From Enterobacteriaceae bacterium (GTDB lineage Bacteria > Pseudomonadota > Gammaproteobacteria > Enterobacterales > Enterobacteriaceae): DNA of 64,000 nucleotides. The notes under the pieces were generated by a model that saw nothing but the letters and a program-made list of their open reading frames with translations, made no database searches and was not told the DNA's origin. The number at the start of each line of letters is the position of its first letter. Within the stretch, counting starts at the first letter, position 1. A program made the translations under genes and the position numbers. Positions 34,818 to 43,818 of the stretch are shown piece by piece. The stretch covers positions 1 through 64,000 of the forward strand of contig CABIZV010000010.1 in the NCBI GenBank assembly GCA_902363335.1, given 5' to 3'.

Positions 34818-36215
34818 ATGAAGAAATCGACATTAGCTATTGCGATTGGATTATTATTAGTGGCCAATACCAGCGTTGCGAAAACAACGAGCATGACGTT
34901 AGAGCAGCGGCTGCAACAGCTTGAGTCACGTCTGGAAGCCGCGGAAAGTCGCGCCATTCAGGCGGAACGTAAAGTACAGGATTTGCAGGTTCAGCAGGCT
35001 GCTGAAATTAAAGAAATTAAGGAAGCTCAGGGTAATACCCCTGTGAATGGGCAGACACCCGCTACAGAAACGCAGAAAAATGCGTCCACGCCTAATCTGC
35101 TCCTGACAGGCTATGGCGATCTGAAAATCTATGGTGATGTGGAATTCAACATGGATGGTGAAAGCCGTCGCGGCACGCTGACGCAGCTCAGCCATGATAA
35201 CTCAAACGAACGCTGGGATTTGAACGGCCGTATTCTGCTGGGTGTTGATGGAACGCGTACCCTGGAGAACGGTCAGTATGCTGGCTTCTCTATCCAGCCG
35301 TTAGCGGACATGACCGGTTCCATGAATCTTGATGATGCGTACTTCCACTTCGGTCAGAAGGATGACTGGAAAATCAAAGTGGGTCGCTTTGAAGCCTTCG
35401 ATATGTTCCCGCTTAACCAGGATACCTTCGTTGAGCACTCCGGGAATACCGCCAACGATCTGTACACCGATGGTCAGGGTTATATCTACATGATGAAAGA
35501 AGGTCGCGGACGTTCTGATTCCGGCGGCAACTTCCTGATGAGTAAGCAGATTGATGACTGGTACTTTGAACTGAACTCGCTGGTTGAAGACGGCACCACG
35601 CTGTTTGCGGATGGCGATAACGTCCCTGGCGGTCGCACGTATCACGGGCGTGAAGTCGAACAGCAGAAAAACGTTGTCTATATGCGCCCGGTAATTTCCT
35701 GGTCGCCAATGACCGAGCTTTCATTCTCGGCGGCAATGGAAACCAACGTTGTTAATAATGCGTATGGTTATACTATTAAGAAAACAAATAAGTTTGTCGA
35801 CCAGTCCGATCGTACCGGTTATGGTTTAACCATGACGTGGAACGGTCAGAAAACCGATCCGGAAAATGGTGTAGTATTTAACCTGAATACCGCCTATCTG
35901 GATGCCAATAATGAAGATGATTTTACCGCAGCAACGAACGTTCTGTGGAAGAACTTCGAGCTTGGCTATATTTATGCGCATAACAAAATTAACGACTTTG
36001 CTAATGTAGTCTGCTACAACGACTGTATTATTCAGGATGAAGGTACTTACGATATTCATACCATTCATGCATCATATTTAATTCCGAATGTCATGAATAT
36101 GCAGAACTTTAATATTTATCTGGGTACGTATTACTCTAAAATTCAAAGCGACCAGAAAATCTCTTCCGACGACGACCGCTACGGCGCGCGCGTTCGCTTC
36201 AAATACTACTTCTAA
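34818..36215 (+). CDS. Carbohydrate-specific outer membrane porin (RafY-like)
   Basis: A 465-aa precursor with a signal peptide (about 1-21, NTSVA-KT). An N-terminal periplasmic coiled coil follows (about 26-70, LEQRLQQLESRLEAAESRA), then a 16-18-stranded barrel rich in alternating aromatic and charged residues, ending RVRFKYYF with terminal Phe. The coiled coil resembles ScrY and RafY. The barrel lacks LamB/ScrY landmarks, so the glycoporin RafY family is the better fit. It should let oligosaccharides across the outer membrane. It stands alone, convergent with the rha operon, with its own terminator. Which sugar it serves is unknown; the mannoside operon 8 kb away is one candidate. Confidence 0.75.
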   Translation: MKKSTLAIAIGLLLVANTSVAKTTSMTLEQRLQQLESRLEAAESRAIQAERKVQDLQVQQAAEIKEIKEAQGNTPVNGQTPATETQKNASTPNLLLTGYGDLKIYGDVEFNMDGESRRGTLTQLSHDNSNERWDLNGRILLGVDGTRTLENGQYAGFSIQPLADMTGSMNLDDAYFHFGQKDDWKIKVGRFEAFDMFPLNQDTFVEHSGNTANDLYTDGQGYIYMMKEGRGRSDSGGNFLMSKQIDDWYFELNSLVEDGTTLFADGDNVPGGRTYHGREVEQQKNVVYMRPVISWSPMTELSFSAAMETNVVNNAYGYTIKKTNKFVDQSDRTGYGLTMTWNGQKTDPENGVVFNLNTAYLDANNEDDFTAATNVLWKNFELGYIYAHNKINDFANVVCYNDCIIQDEGTYDIHTIHASYLIPNVMNMQNFNIYLGTYYSKIQSDQKISSDDDRYGARVRFKYYF

Positions 36216-36229
36216 ATCTGAAAAACTTA

Positions 36230-36257
36230 AGGCCTCTGTAAACAGAGGCCTTTTTTA
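36230..36257 (+). terminator. Porin gene terminator
   Basis: AAGGCCTCTGT/ACAGAGGCCTT with a 2-nt loop is followed by T6. Confidence 0.92.
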
Positions 36258-36267
36258 TTGATGGTAG

Positions 36268-36301
36268 CGCGTAGGCCCGATAAGCAAAGCGCCATCGGGC
36301 A
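36268..36301. repeat. Single REP element downstream of rhaM
   Basis: GTAGGCCCGATAAGCAAAGC followed by GCCATCGGGC is one REP hairpin between the convergent porin and rhaM genes. Confidence 0.8.
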
Positions 36302-36311
36302 TGAAGTGGCA

Positions 36312-36626
36312 CTACGCCAGATAAAACACTTCTTTAAGCTCTGCGCTAATCGGGCTGTTGTCCGGGTTAGACGGCATCACGTCGGTCATATGCTTCCACC
36401 AGCGCTGGCACACTTCCGTATTGGCAACGGCGTTCCAGCGCTCCTCAGACTCAATCTCGACGGTCGCGAACAGCAGGTTGCGCTCTTTATCGAGATAAAT
36501 CGCGTAGTGGTGCGCACCGTGTGATTTCAGTACGGCTTCCAGCTCCGGCCAGATTGGGCTGTGGCGACGCTGGTACTCTTCATGTGCATTAGCGTTAACC
36601 TGCATCACAAAGGCTTTGCGGATCAT
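36312..36626 (-). CDS. rhaM: L-rhamnose mutarotase
   Basis: A 104-aa protein of the RhaM family with the catalytic His22 (RRHSPIWPE) and the conserved Tyr and Trp residues further on. It interconverts alpha and beta anomers of L-rhamnose so that both enter the pathway. It is the last gene of the rha catabolic operon, overlapping the preceding dehydrogenase stop by 4 nt with a GGAGG ribosome site. Confidence 0.96.
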   Translation of the reverse strand: MIRKAFVMQVNANAHEEYQRRHSPIWPELEAVLKSHGAHHYAIYLDKERNLLFATVEIESEERWNAVANTEVCQRWWKHMTDVMPSNPDNSPISAELKEVFYLA

Positions 36627-37771
36627 AATGCCTCCAGATACAGCTCGCGAACTTCATCGCGGCTGGCGGTACGTGGGTTACATGGCGCGCAGGGATCGGC
36701 CAGCGCTTTATCCAGCCATCCTTCAATATCGTCTTTCGTCACGCCCAGTTTACTGAATCCCTCTGGAATACCCACGCGAGCGCTAAGCTGACGAATAGCG
36801 TTGATGGCTTCCATGCTCGCCGTTTCATCGCTCATATTGCGGGTATCAACGCCCATCGCCTGCGCCACGCGTGCAAAACGTGCAATCGCATTCGGGCGGT
36901 TAAAGTTCTCAATCACCGGCAGTAAAATCGCATTGCAGACACCGTGCGGCAGGTTATGCGTTGCGCCCGGCTGGTGTGCAAGCGCGTGAACGAGACCCAG
37001 ACCGGCGCTGTTAAAGGCCATCCCCGCCAGATACTGGCCAAACGCCATCTGCTCACGCGCTTCCAGATTGTGACCGTCGTCTACGGCTTTAGGCAACCAC
37101 AGGGTGATTAAGCGAATCGCTTCCAGCGCGTTAGCGTCGGTTAACGGATGTGCGCCCACGGACACGTAAGCTTCCACCGCGTGGGTTAAGGCATCCATCC
37201 CGGTTGCGGCGGTGACGGAAGCGGGGATATCGAGCATGACGCTGGCATCATCAACGGCGATATCCGGGATGATATTGGAATCAATAATGACTTCTTTCAC
37301 CTGGCGGACGGAATCGATGATCACCGCGTTACTGGTCATCTCGGCTGCGGTACCGGCAGTGGTGTTGATAGCCACCAGATGCACGCCCGCGTTCGCCACT
37401 TTGCCCACGCCGGAATAGGCGGTGGACGGGCCAGGGTTGGCGGTCAGGATCTTCACCGCTTTTGCGGTATCAATTGGGCTACCGCCGCCAAAGGCGATGA
37501 TGTAGTCGCACTGTTCAGCCTGATATGCCGCATAGCCTCTTTGCACCAGCTCTTCCGTTGGGTTTGGGAAAACCTCGTCGAACAGATGATAAGACATTTT
37601 ATGGGCGTCCAGCGCGGTGAACAGGCTGTCCAGCAGGCCCATTTTCACCAACTGACCGTCGGTGACGATAAGCGCTTTGCCCCACTTTTTACCGGCGACC
37701 AGATTGACCATATCGCCAATGGCGCCCGCGCCGTGCAGGCTGATTTTTGGCAGTGCTAGCATAAAACTCAT
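36623..37771 (-). CDS. fucO: Iron-dependent alcohol dehydrogenase, probable lactaldehyde reductase
   Basis: A 382-aa group III (iron-dependent) alcohol dehydrogenase. It has the NAD-binding GGGSPIDTAK motif, the INTTAGTAAEMT block, and metal ligands in TGMDALTHAVEAY and GLVHALAHQ...HNLPHG. Rhamnulose-1-phosphate aldolase yields L-lactaldehyde, which FucO reduces to L-1,2-propanediol in anaerobic cells. Lying between rhaD and rhaM, this gene very likely has that role. By sequence it is about as close to the paralogue YiaY as to E. coli FucO, so the symbol rests partly on context. E. coli K-12 lacks it in the rha locus. Confidence 0.8.
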   Translation of the reverse strand: MSFMLALPKISLHGAGAIGDMVNLVAGKKWGKALIVTDGQLVKMGLLDSLFTALDAHKMSYHLFDEVFPNPTEELVQRGYAAYQAEQCDYIIAFGGGSPIDTAKAVKILTANPGPSTAYSGVGKVANAGVHLVAINTTAGTAAEMTSNAVIIDSVRQVKEVIIDSNIIPDIAVDDASVMLDIPASVTAATGMDALTHAVEAYVSVGAHPLTDANALEAIRLITLWLPKAVDDGHNLEAREQMAFGQYLAGMAFNSAGLGLVHALAHQPGATHNLPHGVCNAILLPVIENFNRPNAIARFARVAQAMGVDTRNMSDETASMEAINAIRQLSARVGIPEGFSKLGVTKDDIEGWLDKALADPCAPCNPRTASRDEVRELYLEAL

Positions 37772-37884
37772 GGTGTTTCTCCTTGATACCTAACTTGTGA
37801 AATCCTGTGTTCCCTCGGCTGGTTTGTGGTGATGGTCAGGGAGGGAGAATGGGTAAGAGTTGTGCCTCAAGCGGGCTAAGAACT

Positions 37885-37954
37885 CATCCCATTAGCTCAG
37901 CGTTGAGATAATGGGATGCATTCTGAAGCCTGACCTCAATGGCTGAGGTCAGGC
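37885..37954 (-). other. Two consecutive hairpins between rhaD and the dehydrogenase gene
   Basis: Hairpin 1 has the outer stem ATCCCATTA/TAATGGGAT and an inner stem CTCA/TGAG (37886-37917). Hairpin 2 is GCCTGACCTCA/TGAGGTCAGGC (37928-37954). Neither is followed by a T-run on the minus strand, so they more likely set mRNA stability or processing than terminate. They may lower expression of fucO-rhaM relative to rhaBAD. Confidence 0.6.
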
Positions 37955-37961
37955 GATAGGC

Positions 37962-38792
37962 TTACTTATACAGATTCAGTGCGCTGGCCATCGGGGTTAC
38001 GCCAAAGCGCTGACCCAGAGCAATCAACTCCTGCTGGGAGATGGTTTGCTTCATGCCACCCATTGAGTAGACCTTCACCAGCACCTCTGCCGATTTTTCC
38101 GCGGTATCAATCAGACCAAAGGTTTCGTCAAGCGTTGGGCCGCTGCCGAAAACGCCGTGGAATGGCCACAGCACCAGGGAGTGCTGCTGCATGGACACCG
38201 CGGTTGCCTGACCGATTTCGTCAGTACCCGGCACCATCCACGGCAGAATGCCGACGCCGTCCGGGAACACCACCAGACATTCGGTGCTGCCTTCCCACAG
38301 TTTGCGGGTGATTAACGCGCTGTCGTTTTCCAGCACGTAGGTCAGTGCGATCAGGTTGGTCGCGTGGCAGTGCATGATCACACGATCTTTACCGCCGGTC
38401 AGTTTGATACGCTCGCAGTGCGACAGGAAATGCGCTGGCAGCTCGGAGGTTGGGACAGCTTCATGAGTCAGCCCCCACAGAATGTGGTAGCCCGCGCCGT
38501 CGCTATCGACCTTAACGACGCCAAGGTTGGCGGCCGGGTCGAGCTGTACGTTGCGGAAGAATTTGCCGGAACCGGTGACGATAAACGGCGTGTTTGCCAG
38601 CATCGGCATCGGTTGGCTCAGGGCGATATAGCGTGGTTTGGTGTGGAAGTCCGCGGCGAACGGCGCGATATCCGCTTCGTCCAGACGCAGGGTCAGGTTG
38701 CCGCCGTTACGTTCGTCCCAGCCTTTTAACCAGGCGTCGGAAGTGGCTTTAATCATGCCCTGGACGAACCAGGAATCGATAATGGTCTGCAT
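37962..38792 (-). CDS. rhaD: Rhamnulose-1-phosphate aldolase
   Basis: A 276-aa class II aldolase of the RhaD/AraD family. The zinc site includes HCHATNLIALTYV (two His) and a later His in LVLWPFHGVFGSGP. It cleaves L-rhamnulose-1-phosphate to dihydroxyacetone phosphate and L-lactaldehyde. It is third in rhaB-rhaA-rhaD, separated from rhaA by a REP pair and from the next gene by two hairpins. Confidence 0.97.
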   Translation of the reverse strand: MQTIIDSWFVQGMIKATSDAWLKGWDERNGGNLTLRLDEADIAPFAADFHTKPRYIALSQPMPMLANTPFIVTGSGKFFRNVQLDPAANLGVVKVDSDGAGYHILWGLTHEAVPTSELPAHFLSHCERIKLTGGKDRVIMHCHATNLIALTYVLENDSALITRKLWEGSTECLVVFPDGVGILPWMVPGTDEIGQATAVSMQQHSLVLWPFHGVFGSGPTLDETFGLIDTAEKSAEVLVKVYSMGGMKQTISQQELIALGQRFGVTPMASALNLYK

Positions 38793-38815
38793 AGTCTTGT
38801 TGTCCTGTGTACTTT

Positions 38816-38897
38816 GATGCCCGATGGCGCTGCGCTTATCGGGCCTACAATGGCTTGTTTTCGTAGGCCGGATAAGGCAAAGCCGCCATCCGGCAAT
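38816..38897. repeat. BIME: inverted REP pair between rhaA and rhaD
   Basis: GCCCGATGGCGCTGCGCTTA with GGGCCTAC, then GTAGGCCGGATAAGGCAAAG with GCCATCCGGC, form two opposed REP units within the operon. Confidence 0.9.
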
Positions 38898-38906
38898 TGC
38901 ACTCGA

Positions 38907-40166
38907 TTATTTACGCTTATTCAGAATCTCTTTCTCATAGCCGCGTACGCTTTCCAGCCACTGGCTACCCGCTGGGGTATCGTTACGCTGGCAGTACATT
39001 TCCCACACCGCCTGCCATGGCAGACATTTCTGTTCTTCCAGCAGCGCCAGACGGGCAGTGTAGTCGCCGGATTCTTCTAACTGACGCAGCTCGGCGGTTG
39101 GCTCCAGCAGCGCGCGCAGCAGGGCTTTTTTCATGTTGCGCGTGCCGATAACCCAGGCGGCGATACGGTTGATAGAGGCATCGAAGAAGTCGAGACCGAT
39201 GTGGACGCGATCAAACAGGTCGTGGCGAATAATTTCGCTAGCGATGGCCTGGGTTTCGTCGTCCAGCAGCACTACGTGGTCGCTGTCCCAGCGTACCGGG
39301 CGGCTCACGTGCAGCAGCAGGCGCGGTACATACAGCATGGCGGCGGAGATTTTGTCGGAGATCACTTCAGTCGGGTGGAAGTGACCGGCATCCAGACAAA
39401 GTGCAGTCTGGCGACTGGTGGCGTAGCCCATATAGAACTCATTGGAGCCTACGGTGTAGCTCTCAGCGCCGATACCGAACAGCTTGCTCTCGACGGCATC
39501 GATATGATGTGCCGGGTCAAATTTCTCGCTAATCACTTCATCCAGCGCGGCAGCCAGACGCTGGCGTGGTGCCAGGCGGTCGATGGTGACGTCTTTCATG
39601 CCGTCTGGGATCCAGATGTTCATGACGGATGGCGTACCCAATTGCTCACCGAAGTAAGCGGAAATACGGCGGCTGGCTTTGCAGTGATCGATCCAGAACT
39701 GACGGATTTTTGGATCGGCATGAGACAGGGTAAAACCGTCTGCGCTCAGCGGATGCGAGAAGCATGATGGGTTAAAATCGAGGCCCAGCTTGTGTTCTTT
39801 TGCCCACTCAACCCAGTTTTTAAAGTGCTCAGGTTTGATTTGGTCACGCGCAACCGGGGTCTCAGACTCGAGATAAATTGCATGCAGATTCAGACGCTTT
39901 GGCCCTGGGATCAGGCTCAGCGCCTGCTCAAGATCGGCGCGCAGTTCAGTCGCGTTACGCGCTTTGCCCGGATAGTTACCGGTTGCCTGAATGCCACCTG
40001 TTAAACCGCCTTCTGGATTTTCAAAACCCGCAACGTCATCACCCTGCCAGCAGTGCATCGATACAGGTAAACGGTCTAGCTGGCGTAACGCCTCTTCGAC
40101 ATCGATGCCGACGGCGGCATAGCGCTGTTTCGCGAGTTCCCAGGCTTGGTCAAGTTGAGTGGTCAT
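38907..40166 (-). CDS. rhaA: L-rhamnose isomerase
   Basis: A 419-aa TIM-barrel isomerase, the E. coli length. Metal and catalytic motifs are conserved (VESKLFGIGAESYTVGSNEF, LDAGHFHPTE, RVHIGLDFFDASINR). It converts L-rhamnose to L-rhamnulose with Mn2+. The ATG at 40166 overlaps the rhaB stop (ATGA) and has AAGGAG upstream; an in-frame TTG two codons earlier is not preferred. Confidence 0.98.
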   Translation of the reverse strand: MTTQLDQAWELAKQRYAAVGIDVEEALRQLDRLPVSMHCWQGDDVAGFENPEGGLTGGIQATGNYPGKARNATELRADLEQALSLIPGPKRLNLHAIYLESETPVARDQIKPEHFKNWVEWAKEHKLGLDFNPSCFSHPLSADGFTLSHADPKIRQFWIDHCKASRRISAYFGEQLGTPSVMNIWIPDGMKDVTIDRLAPRQRLAAALDEVISEKFDPAHHIDAVESKLFGIGAESYTVGSNEFYMGYATSRQTALCLDAGHFHPTEVISDKISAAMLYVPRLLLHVSRPVRWDSDHVVLLDDETQAIASEIIRHDLFDRVHIGLDFFDASINRIAAWVIGTRNMKKALLRALLEPTAELRQLEESGDYTARLALLEEQKCLPWQAVWEMYCQRNDTPAGSQWLESVRGYEKEILNKRK

Positions 40167-41632
40167 GCGCAAAGCTCCTTTGTCTGTCGTTGTTGCTGAA
40201 ACTGCGCAACATAGCGGGCAATTTCATGGTCTGGATTAGGGGTAAAGGTTGTGAGGCCATAGTTGCTGCCCACGACCTTGCGGAAATCGTCGACGTTGGT
40301 CAGTTCATCCAGCGTCATCAATTGGATACCAATATTGCCGAGGGTCGAGGCTTCAATCGGGCCCGCCACCACGGTGATGCCACAGGCATCGGCGCACAGC
40401 TGGTTTAGCAGTTGGTTCTGGCAGCCGCCGCCTACGATATGCAGTTGGCTAAATGGCTTACCGCGCAGCTGCGCCAGCTCGTTTAAGACATCGGCATACA
40501 GCAGCGCCAGGCTGTCAAAAATGCAGCGCGCCAGTTCGGCTGCGCTCATCGGCACCGGCTGCGCGCTTTCACGGCAGGCGGCCTGAATTTCAGCGCTCAT
40601 GTTTTCTGGGTTGATAAAACGGTCATCGTTCGGGTTAATCAGGCAATGGCAGGCCGGTAGCGCTGCCGTCTCGGCAATCAGCGTTGCCAGGCAGCTGATG
40701 TTTTGCTCTTTCAGCACCCGCTGTAGAAGCCACAGCCCCATAATATTTTTCAGCACCCGATAGCGGCCTTCCGCACCACCTTCGTTGGTGATGTTGGCGC
40801 GCTGCGCTTGCTCGCTGGTGTAAGGTTTTTTGCTTTCAAAGCCCATCAATGACCAGGTGCCGGAAGAGAGATAGGCGGCGTCAGCCCCCGCTAATGGCGA
40901 GGCGATAACGGCGCTGGCGGTATCGTGGCTGGCAACGGCAACCACCGGGATTTGATTGCCCAGCGGGCAAATCCAGTGACCGACAACATTGCCGGGATGC
41001 GTTGGCGTGCCGAACCATGAGGCCGGTGCGCCGGTCCAGTTGAGCAGGTCTTCATCCCAGTTATCGCTGTTGATATTGACGAGCTGCGTGGTGGTGGCGT
41101 TGGTGTATTCCCAGTTCATCTTGCCGGTGAGCCGGTAGCCGAAATAGTCAGGCATCAACAAGGCATGAGCGGCCTGGGAGACGAGTTCCGGCTGTTGTTC
41201 AACCAGTGCACGCAGCTGATACAGCGTGTTAAACGGCAGAAATTGAATGCCGCTGCGGCGATAAATATTCTCTTTACCTAACTGCGCCATGGCGTTGGCC
41301 ATCACGCCATCGGTGCGGTTGTCGCGATACGCTACCGGCAGACCAACCCGCTGACCGTTTTTATCCAGCAGCACATAGTCCACGCCCCAGGTATCGATAC
41401 CGATACTGTCGATAAGAATGCCTGCTTCGCAAACTTTGTTGAGGCCGATACGGATCTCGGCTTCCAGACCATCGATGTCCCAGGTGTCAAAACCTTCCTG
41501 CTTATGCAGGTTGTTCGCGAAACGGTGGATTTCGCGCAGTGACAGCGAGCGTGTGTCGGTATCAAAACGTGCCAGCATTACACGTCCGCTTGAGGCACCT
41601 AAATCGACGGCCACGCAATGGCGAAAAGTCAT
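40163..41632 (-). CDS. rhaB: L-rhamnulokinase
   Basis: A 489-aa FGGY-family sugar kinase. It has the N-terminal phosphate loop (VAVDLGASSGRVML), the substrate region GIDTWGVDYVLLD and the C-terminal adenosine loop (HIVGGGCQNQLLNQL). It phosphorylates L-rhamnulose at O1. ATG 41632 gives the E. coli length and has AGAAGGA 8 nt upstream; the open frame extends eight codons further without similarity. It is first in the rha catabolic operon, divergent from rhaSR. Confidence 0.98.
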   Translation of the reverse strand: MTFRHCVAVDLGASSGRVMLARFDTDTRSLSLREIHRFANNLHKQEGFDTWDIDGLEAEIRIGLNKVCEAGILIDSIGIDTWGVDYVLLDKNGQRVGLPVAYRDNRTDGVMANAMAQLGKENIYRRSGIQFLPFNTLYQLRALVEQQPELVSQAAHALLMPDYFGYRLTGKMNWEYTNATTTQLVNINSDNWDEDLLNWTGAPASWFGTPTHPGNVVGHWICPLGNQIPVVAVASHDTASAVIASPLAGADAAYLSSGTWSLMGFESKKPYTSEQAQRANITNEGGAEGRYRVLKNIMGLWLLQRVLKEQNISCLATLIAETAALPACHCLINPNDDRFINPENMSAEIQAACRESAQPVPMSAAELARCIFDSLALLYADVLNELAQLRGKPFSQLHIVGGGCQNQLLNQLCADACGITVVAGPIEASTLGNIGIQLMTLDELTNVDDFRKVVGSNYGLTTFTPNPDHEIARYVAQFQQQRQTKELCA

Positions 41633-41656
41633 GGTAAGAGTCCTTCTAAGAGTCAT

Positions 41657-41740
41657 TACCCATGAGTCTAAAAAAAGGGCTATGAAACAACCTTCTCGTT
41701 AATGACAGTCGCCATAAGGCGCTGGCAAGAAAGCAAAGGT
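41657..41740 (-). promoter_or_regulatory. rhaBAD promoter and RhaS-binding region
   Basis: On the minus strand the block from about 41740 to 41687 resembles the E. coli rhaI site: two half-sites containing TTGCTTTCTTGCCAGC and TGTCATTAACGAGAAGG. It is followed by a -10-like TAGACT (41665-41670), as in E. coli. RhaS with rhamnose should activate here. Confidence 0.7.
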
Positions 41741-41743
41741 GAA

Positions 41744-41759
41744 CGTGAGAGAGTTCACA
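41744..41759. promoter_or_regulatory. CRP site in the rhaB-rhaS intergenic region
   Basis: CGTGAGAGAGTTCACA differs from TGTGA-N6-TCACA in one base. It sits next to the RhaS half-sites, at the location of the CRP site that co-activates rhaBAD in E. coli. Confidence 0.75.
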
Positions 41760-41935
41760 AATTCCTACGATGGCACTGCGTGGTGGGGGTGTGATGGCGG
41801 GCGCATTTCCCGATCTTTCCGGCTATTTCTTGAAAAATCGACCGGATTTGCGCGCTTTGCTGTCAAAATTTCAAGGTCAGATCTCTCATCGGATATTACT
41901 ATCCTGATAACTTTTCTCATCTGGCAGGAGTCGTT

Positions 41936-42772
41936 ATGACCGTATTACACAGCGTTGATTTCTTCTCTTCAGGTCGTCTGCCCGTGGCTATTGAACAACG
42001 ACTCCCCCAGGGTGAATTTCCTGAGCATCATCATGATTTTAATGAGATTGTGATTGTTGAGCAGGGGTCTGGTATTCATGTGTTCAATGGTCAGCCACAT
42101 ACTATTTGCGGAGGAACTGTTTGCTTCGTTCGCGACTTTGACCGGCATCTGTATGAGCATACGGATAACCTGTGTCTGACTAACGTGTTGTATCGTGCCC
42201 CGGATGCTTTCCAGTTTTTGTCAGGACTCAATAAACTGCTGCCGCAGGAACTCGACGGCCACTATCCTTCCCATTGGCGCGTAAACCAGAGCACGTTGCA
42301 GCAGGTGCGCGCTATCGTCGGGCAAATGGAGGAAGTGAAGGACGGCATGGATATGATGTCGTTGGCCAACCGTGAAATTCTGTTCATGCAACTGCTGGTA
42401 TTGCTGCGTAAAGGCAGCCAGGAGCAAGGGGCGGAAGATAACGATGCGCGGCTCAATCAGCTGATGGCCTGGCTTGAAGACCACTTTGCCGAAGAGGTGT
42501 GCTGGGAAGCTCTTGCTGATAATTTCTCCTTGTCGCTACGCACCTTGCATCGCCAGCTCAAGCACTGCACTGGCCTGACGCCGCAGCGTTACCTCAATCG
42601 GCTGCGTCTTATCAAGGCGCGCCACCTTCTGCGCCATAGCGATGACAGCGTAACCGATATTGCCTACCGCTGTGGCTTTGGCGATAGCAATCACTTCTCC
42701 ACCTTGTTCCGCCGGGAATTTAACTGGTCGCCGCGCGATATTCGCCAGGGACGCGACACGCTGCTTCAGTAA
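41936..42772 (+). CDS. rhaS: Transcriptional activator RhaS
   Basis: A 278-aa AraC-family activator with an N-terminal cupin rhamnose-binding domain (HHHDFNEIVIVEQGSGIHVF) and a C-terminal double helix-turn-helix (about 175-275, ending FGDSNHFSTLFRREFNWSPRDIR). With L-rhamnose it activates rhaBAD and rhaT. CAGGAG is the ribosome site. It is followed 71 nt later by rhaR in the same direction. Confidence 0.97.
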   Translation: MTVLHSVDFFSSGRLPVAIEQRLPQGEFPEHHHDFNEIVIVEQGSGIHVFNGQPHTICGGTVCFVRDFDRHLYEHTDNLCLTNVLYRAPDAFQFLSGLNKLLPQELDGHYPSHWRVNQSTLQQVRAIVGQMEEVKDGMDMMSLANREILFMQLLVLLRKGSQEQGAEDNDARLNQLMAWLEDHFAEEVCWEALADNFSLSLRTLHRQLKHCTGLTPQRYLNRLRLIKARHLLRHSDDSVTDIAYRCGFGDSNHFSTLFRREFNWSPRDIRQGRDTLLQ

Positions 42773-42843
42773 CGCGAAGGCAATCACCGTTTTTTAGCTG
42801 AAAACGGCGAATAATAATCGGCTGTGAGTCGAGAGGTATCCGC

Positions 42844-43692
42844 GTGTCCGGCCAGTTAATTCTTCGAAAATCAGATTTTTTTGCCAACCCCACGCAGGCC
42901 GTTGCGGTGGCAGACCGCTATCCGCAGAACGTTTTTGCTGAACACACTCATGACTTTTGCGAGCTGGTGCTGGTGTGGCGCGGTAATGGCCTACATATCC
43001 TCAACGACCGCCCCTATCGCATTACTCGTGGCGATCTGTTTTACATCCGCGCGGAAGATAAGCACTCCTACGCCTCGGTTAACGATCTGGTTTTACAAAA
43101 TATTATCTACTGCCCTGAGCGCTTAAAGCTCAATCTCGACTGGGTTTCCCATATTCCCGGATTGCACGGTTCACACTGGGCGCCGCACTGGCGTATTGGT
43201 AGCACGGGCATGAATCAGGCGCGGCAGATTATGACCCAGCTTGAGCAGGAGAGTCGCAAAGACGACGCGCTGGCAAACGAGATGTCCGAGCTGCTGTTTG
43301 CTCAGCTGGTGGTGTGCCTCAAACGCTACCGTTACGCCACGGATAATCAGGAGGCGACCCAGAGCGAGGCGTTACTAGACCGCTTACTGACGGTGCTGGC
43401 GGGCAGCCTCAATCGTCCCTTTACGTTGGATTCCTTTTGCGAACAGCACGAATGCAGCGAGCGCACGCTGCGCCAGCAGTTCCGTAACCAGACCGGTATG
43501 ACGGTGAATCACTATCTGCGTCAGCTGCGGATTTGCCACGCTCAGTATCTTCTGCAACACACGGAAATGTTGATTGGTGAAGTGGCAATGCAGTGTGGTT
43601 TTGAGGACAGTAACTATTTTTCGGTGGTCTTTAACCGGGAAGTGGGCATGACGCCGGGACAGTGGCGGCAACGCAGTCGCATTGCCGCTTAA
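42844..43692 (+). CDS. rhaR: Transcriptional activator RhaR
   Basis: A 282-aa AraC-family paralogue of RhaS: cupin domain (HTHDFCELVLVWRGNGLHIL) and AraC helix-turn-helix pair (SERTLRQQFRNQTGMTVNHYLR ... FEDSNYFSVVFNREVGMTPGQWR). The start codon is GTG. RhaR activates rhaSR in response to rhamnose. It is the last core rha regulatory gene before a 10-kb insertion separating it from rhaT. Confidence 0.97.
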   Translation: MSGQLILRKSDFFANPTQAVAVADRYPQNVFAEHTHDFCELVLVWRGNGLHILNDRPYRITRGDLFYIRAEDKHSYASVNDLVLQNIIYCPERLKLNLDWVSHIPGLHGSHWAPHWRIGSTGMNQARQIMTQLEQESRKDDALANEMSELLFAQLVVCLKRYRYATDNQEATQSEALLDRLLTVLAGSLNRPFTLDSFCEQHECSERTLRQQFRNQTGMTVNHYLRQLRICHAQYLLQHTEMLIGEVAMQCGFEDSNYFSVVFNREVGMTPGQWRQRSRIAA

Positions 43693-43769
43693 TACATATT
43701 AAATATTTATGTTTATTGATCGTATTTCGCGATAAATTAAAATAGAGTCCTGAATAATATTGAACGCTC

Positions 43770-43785
43770 TGTGCAATAAATCACA
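43770..43785 (+). promoter_or_regulatory. CRP site of the PTS/mannosidase operon
   Basis: TGTGCAATAAATCACA, flanked by C and G to extend the symmetry, differs from consensus at one base. The likely -10 is TATTCT (43807-43812). A start near 43819 would put the site centre at about -41.5, the class II CRP position. Confidence 0.7.
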
Positions 43786-43818
43786 GTTGTTCAATTTTTT
43801 TTGTTTTATTCTCAGCGG

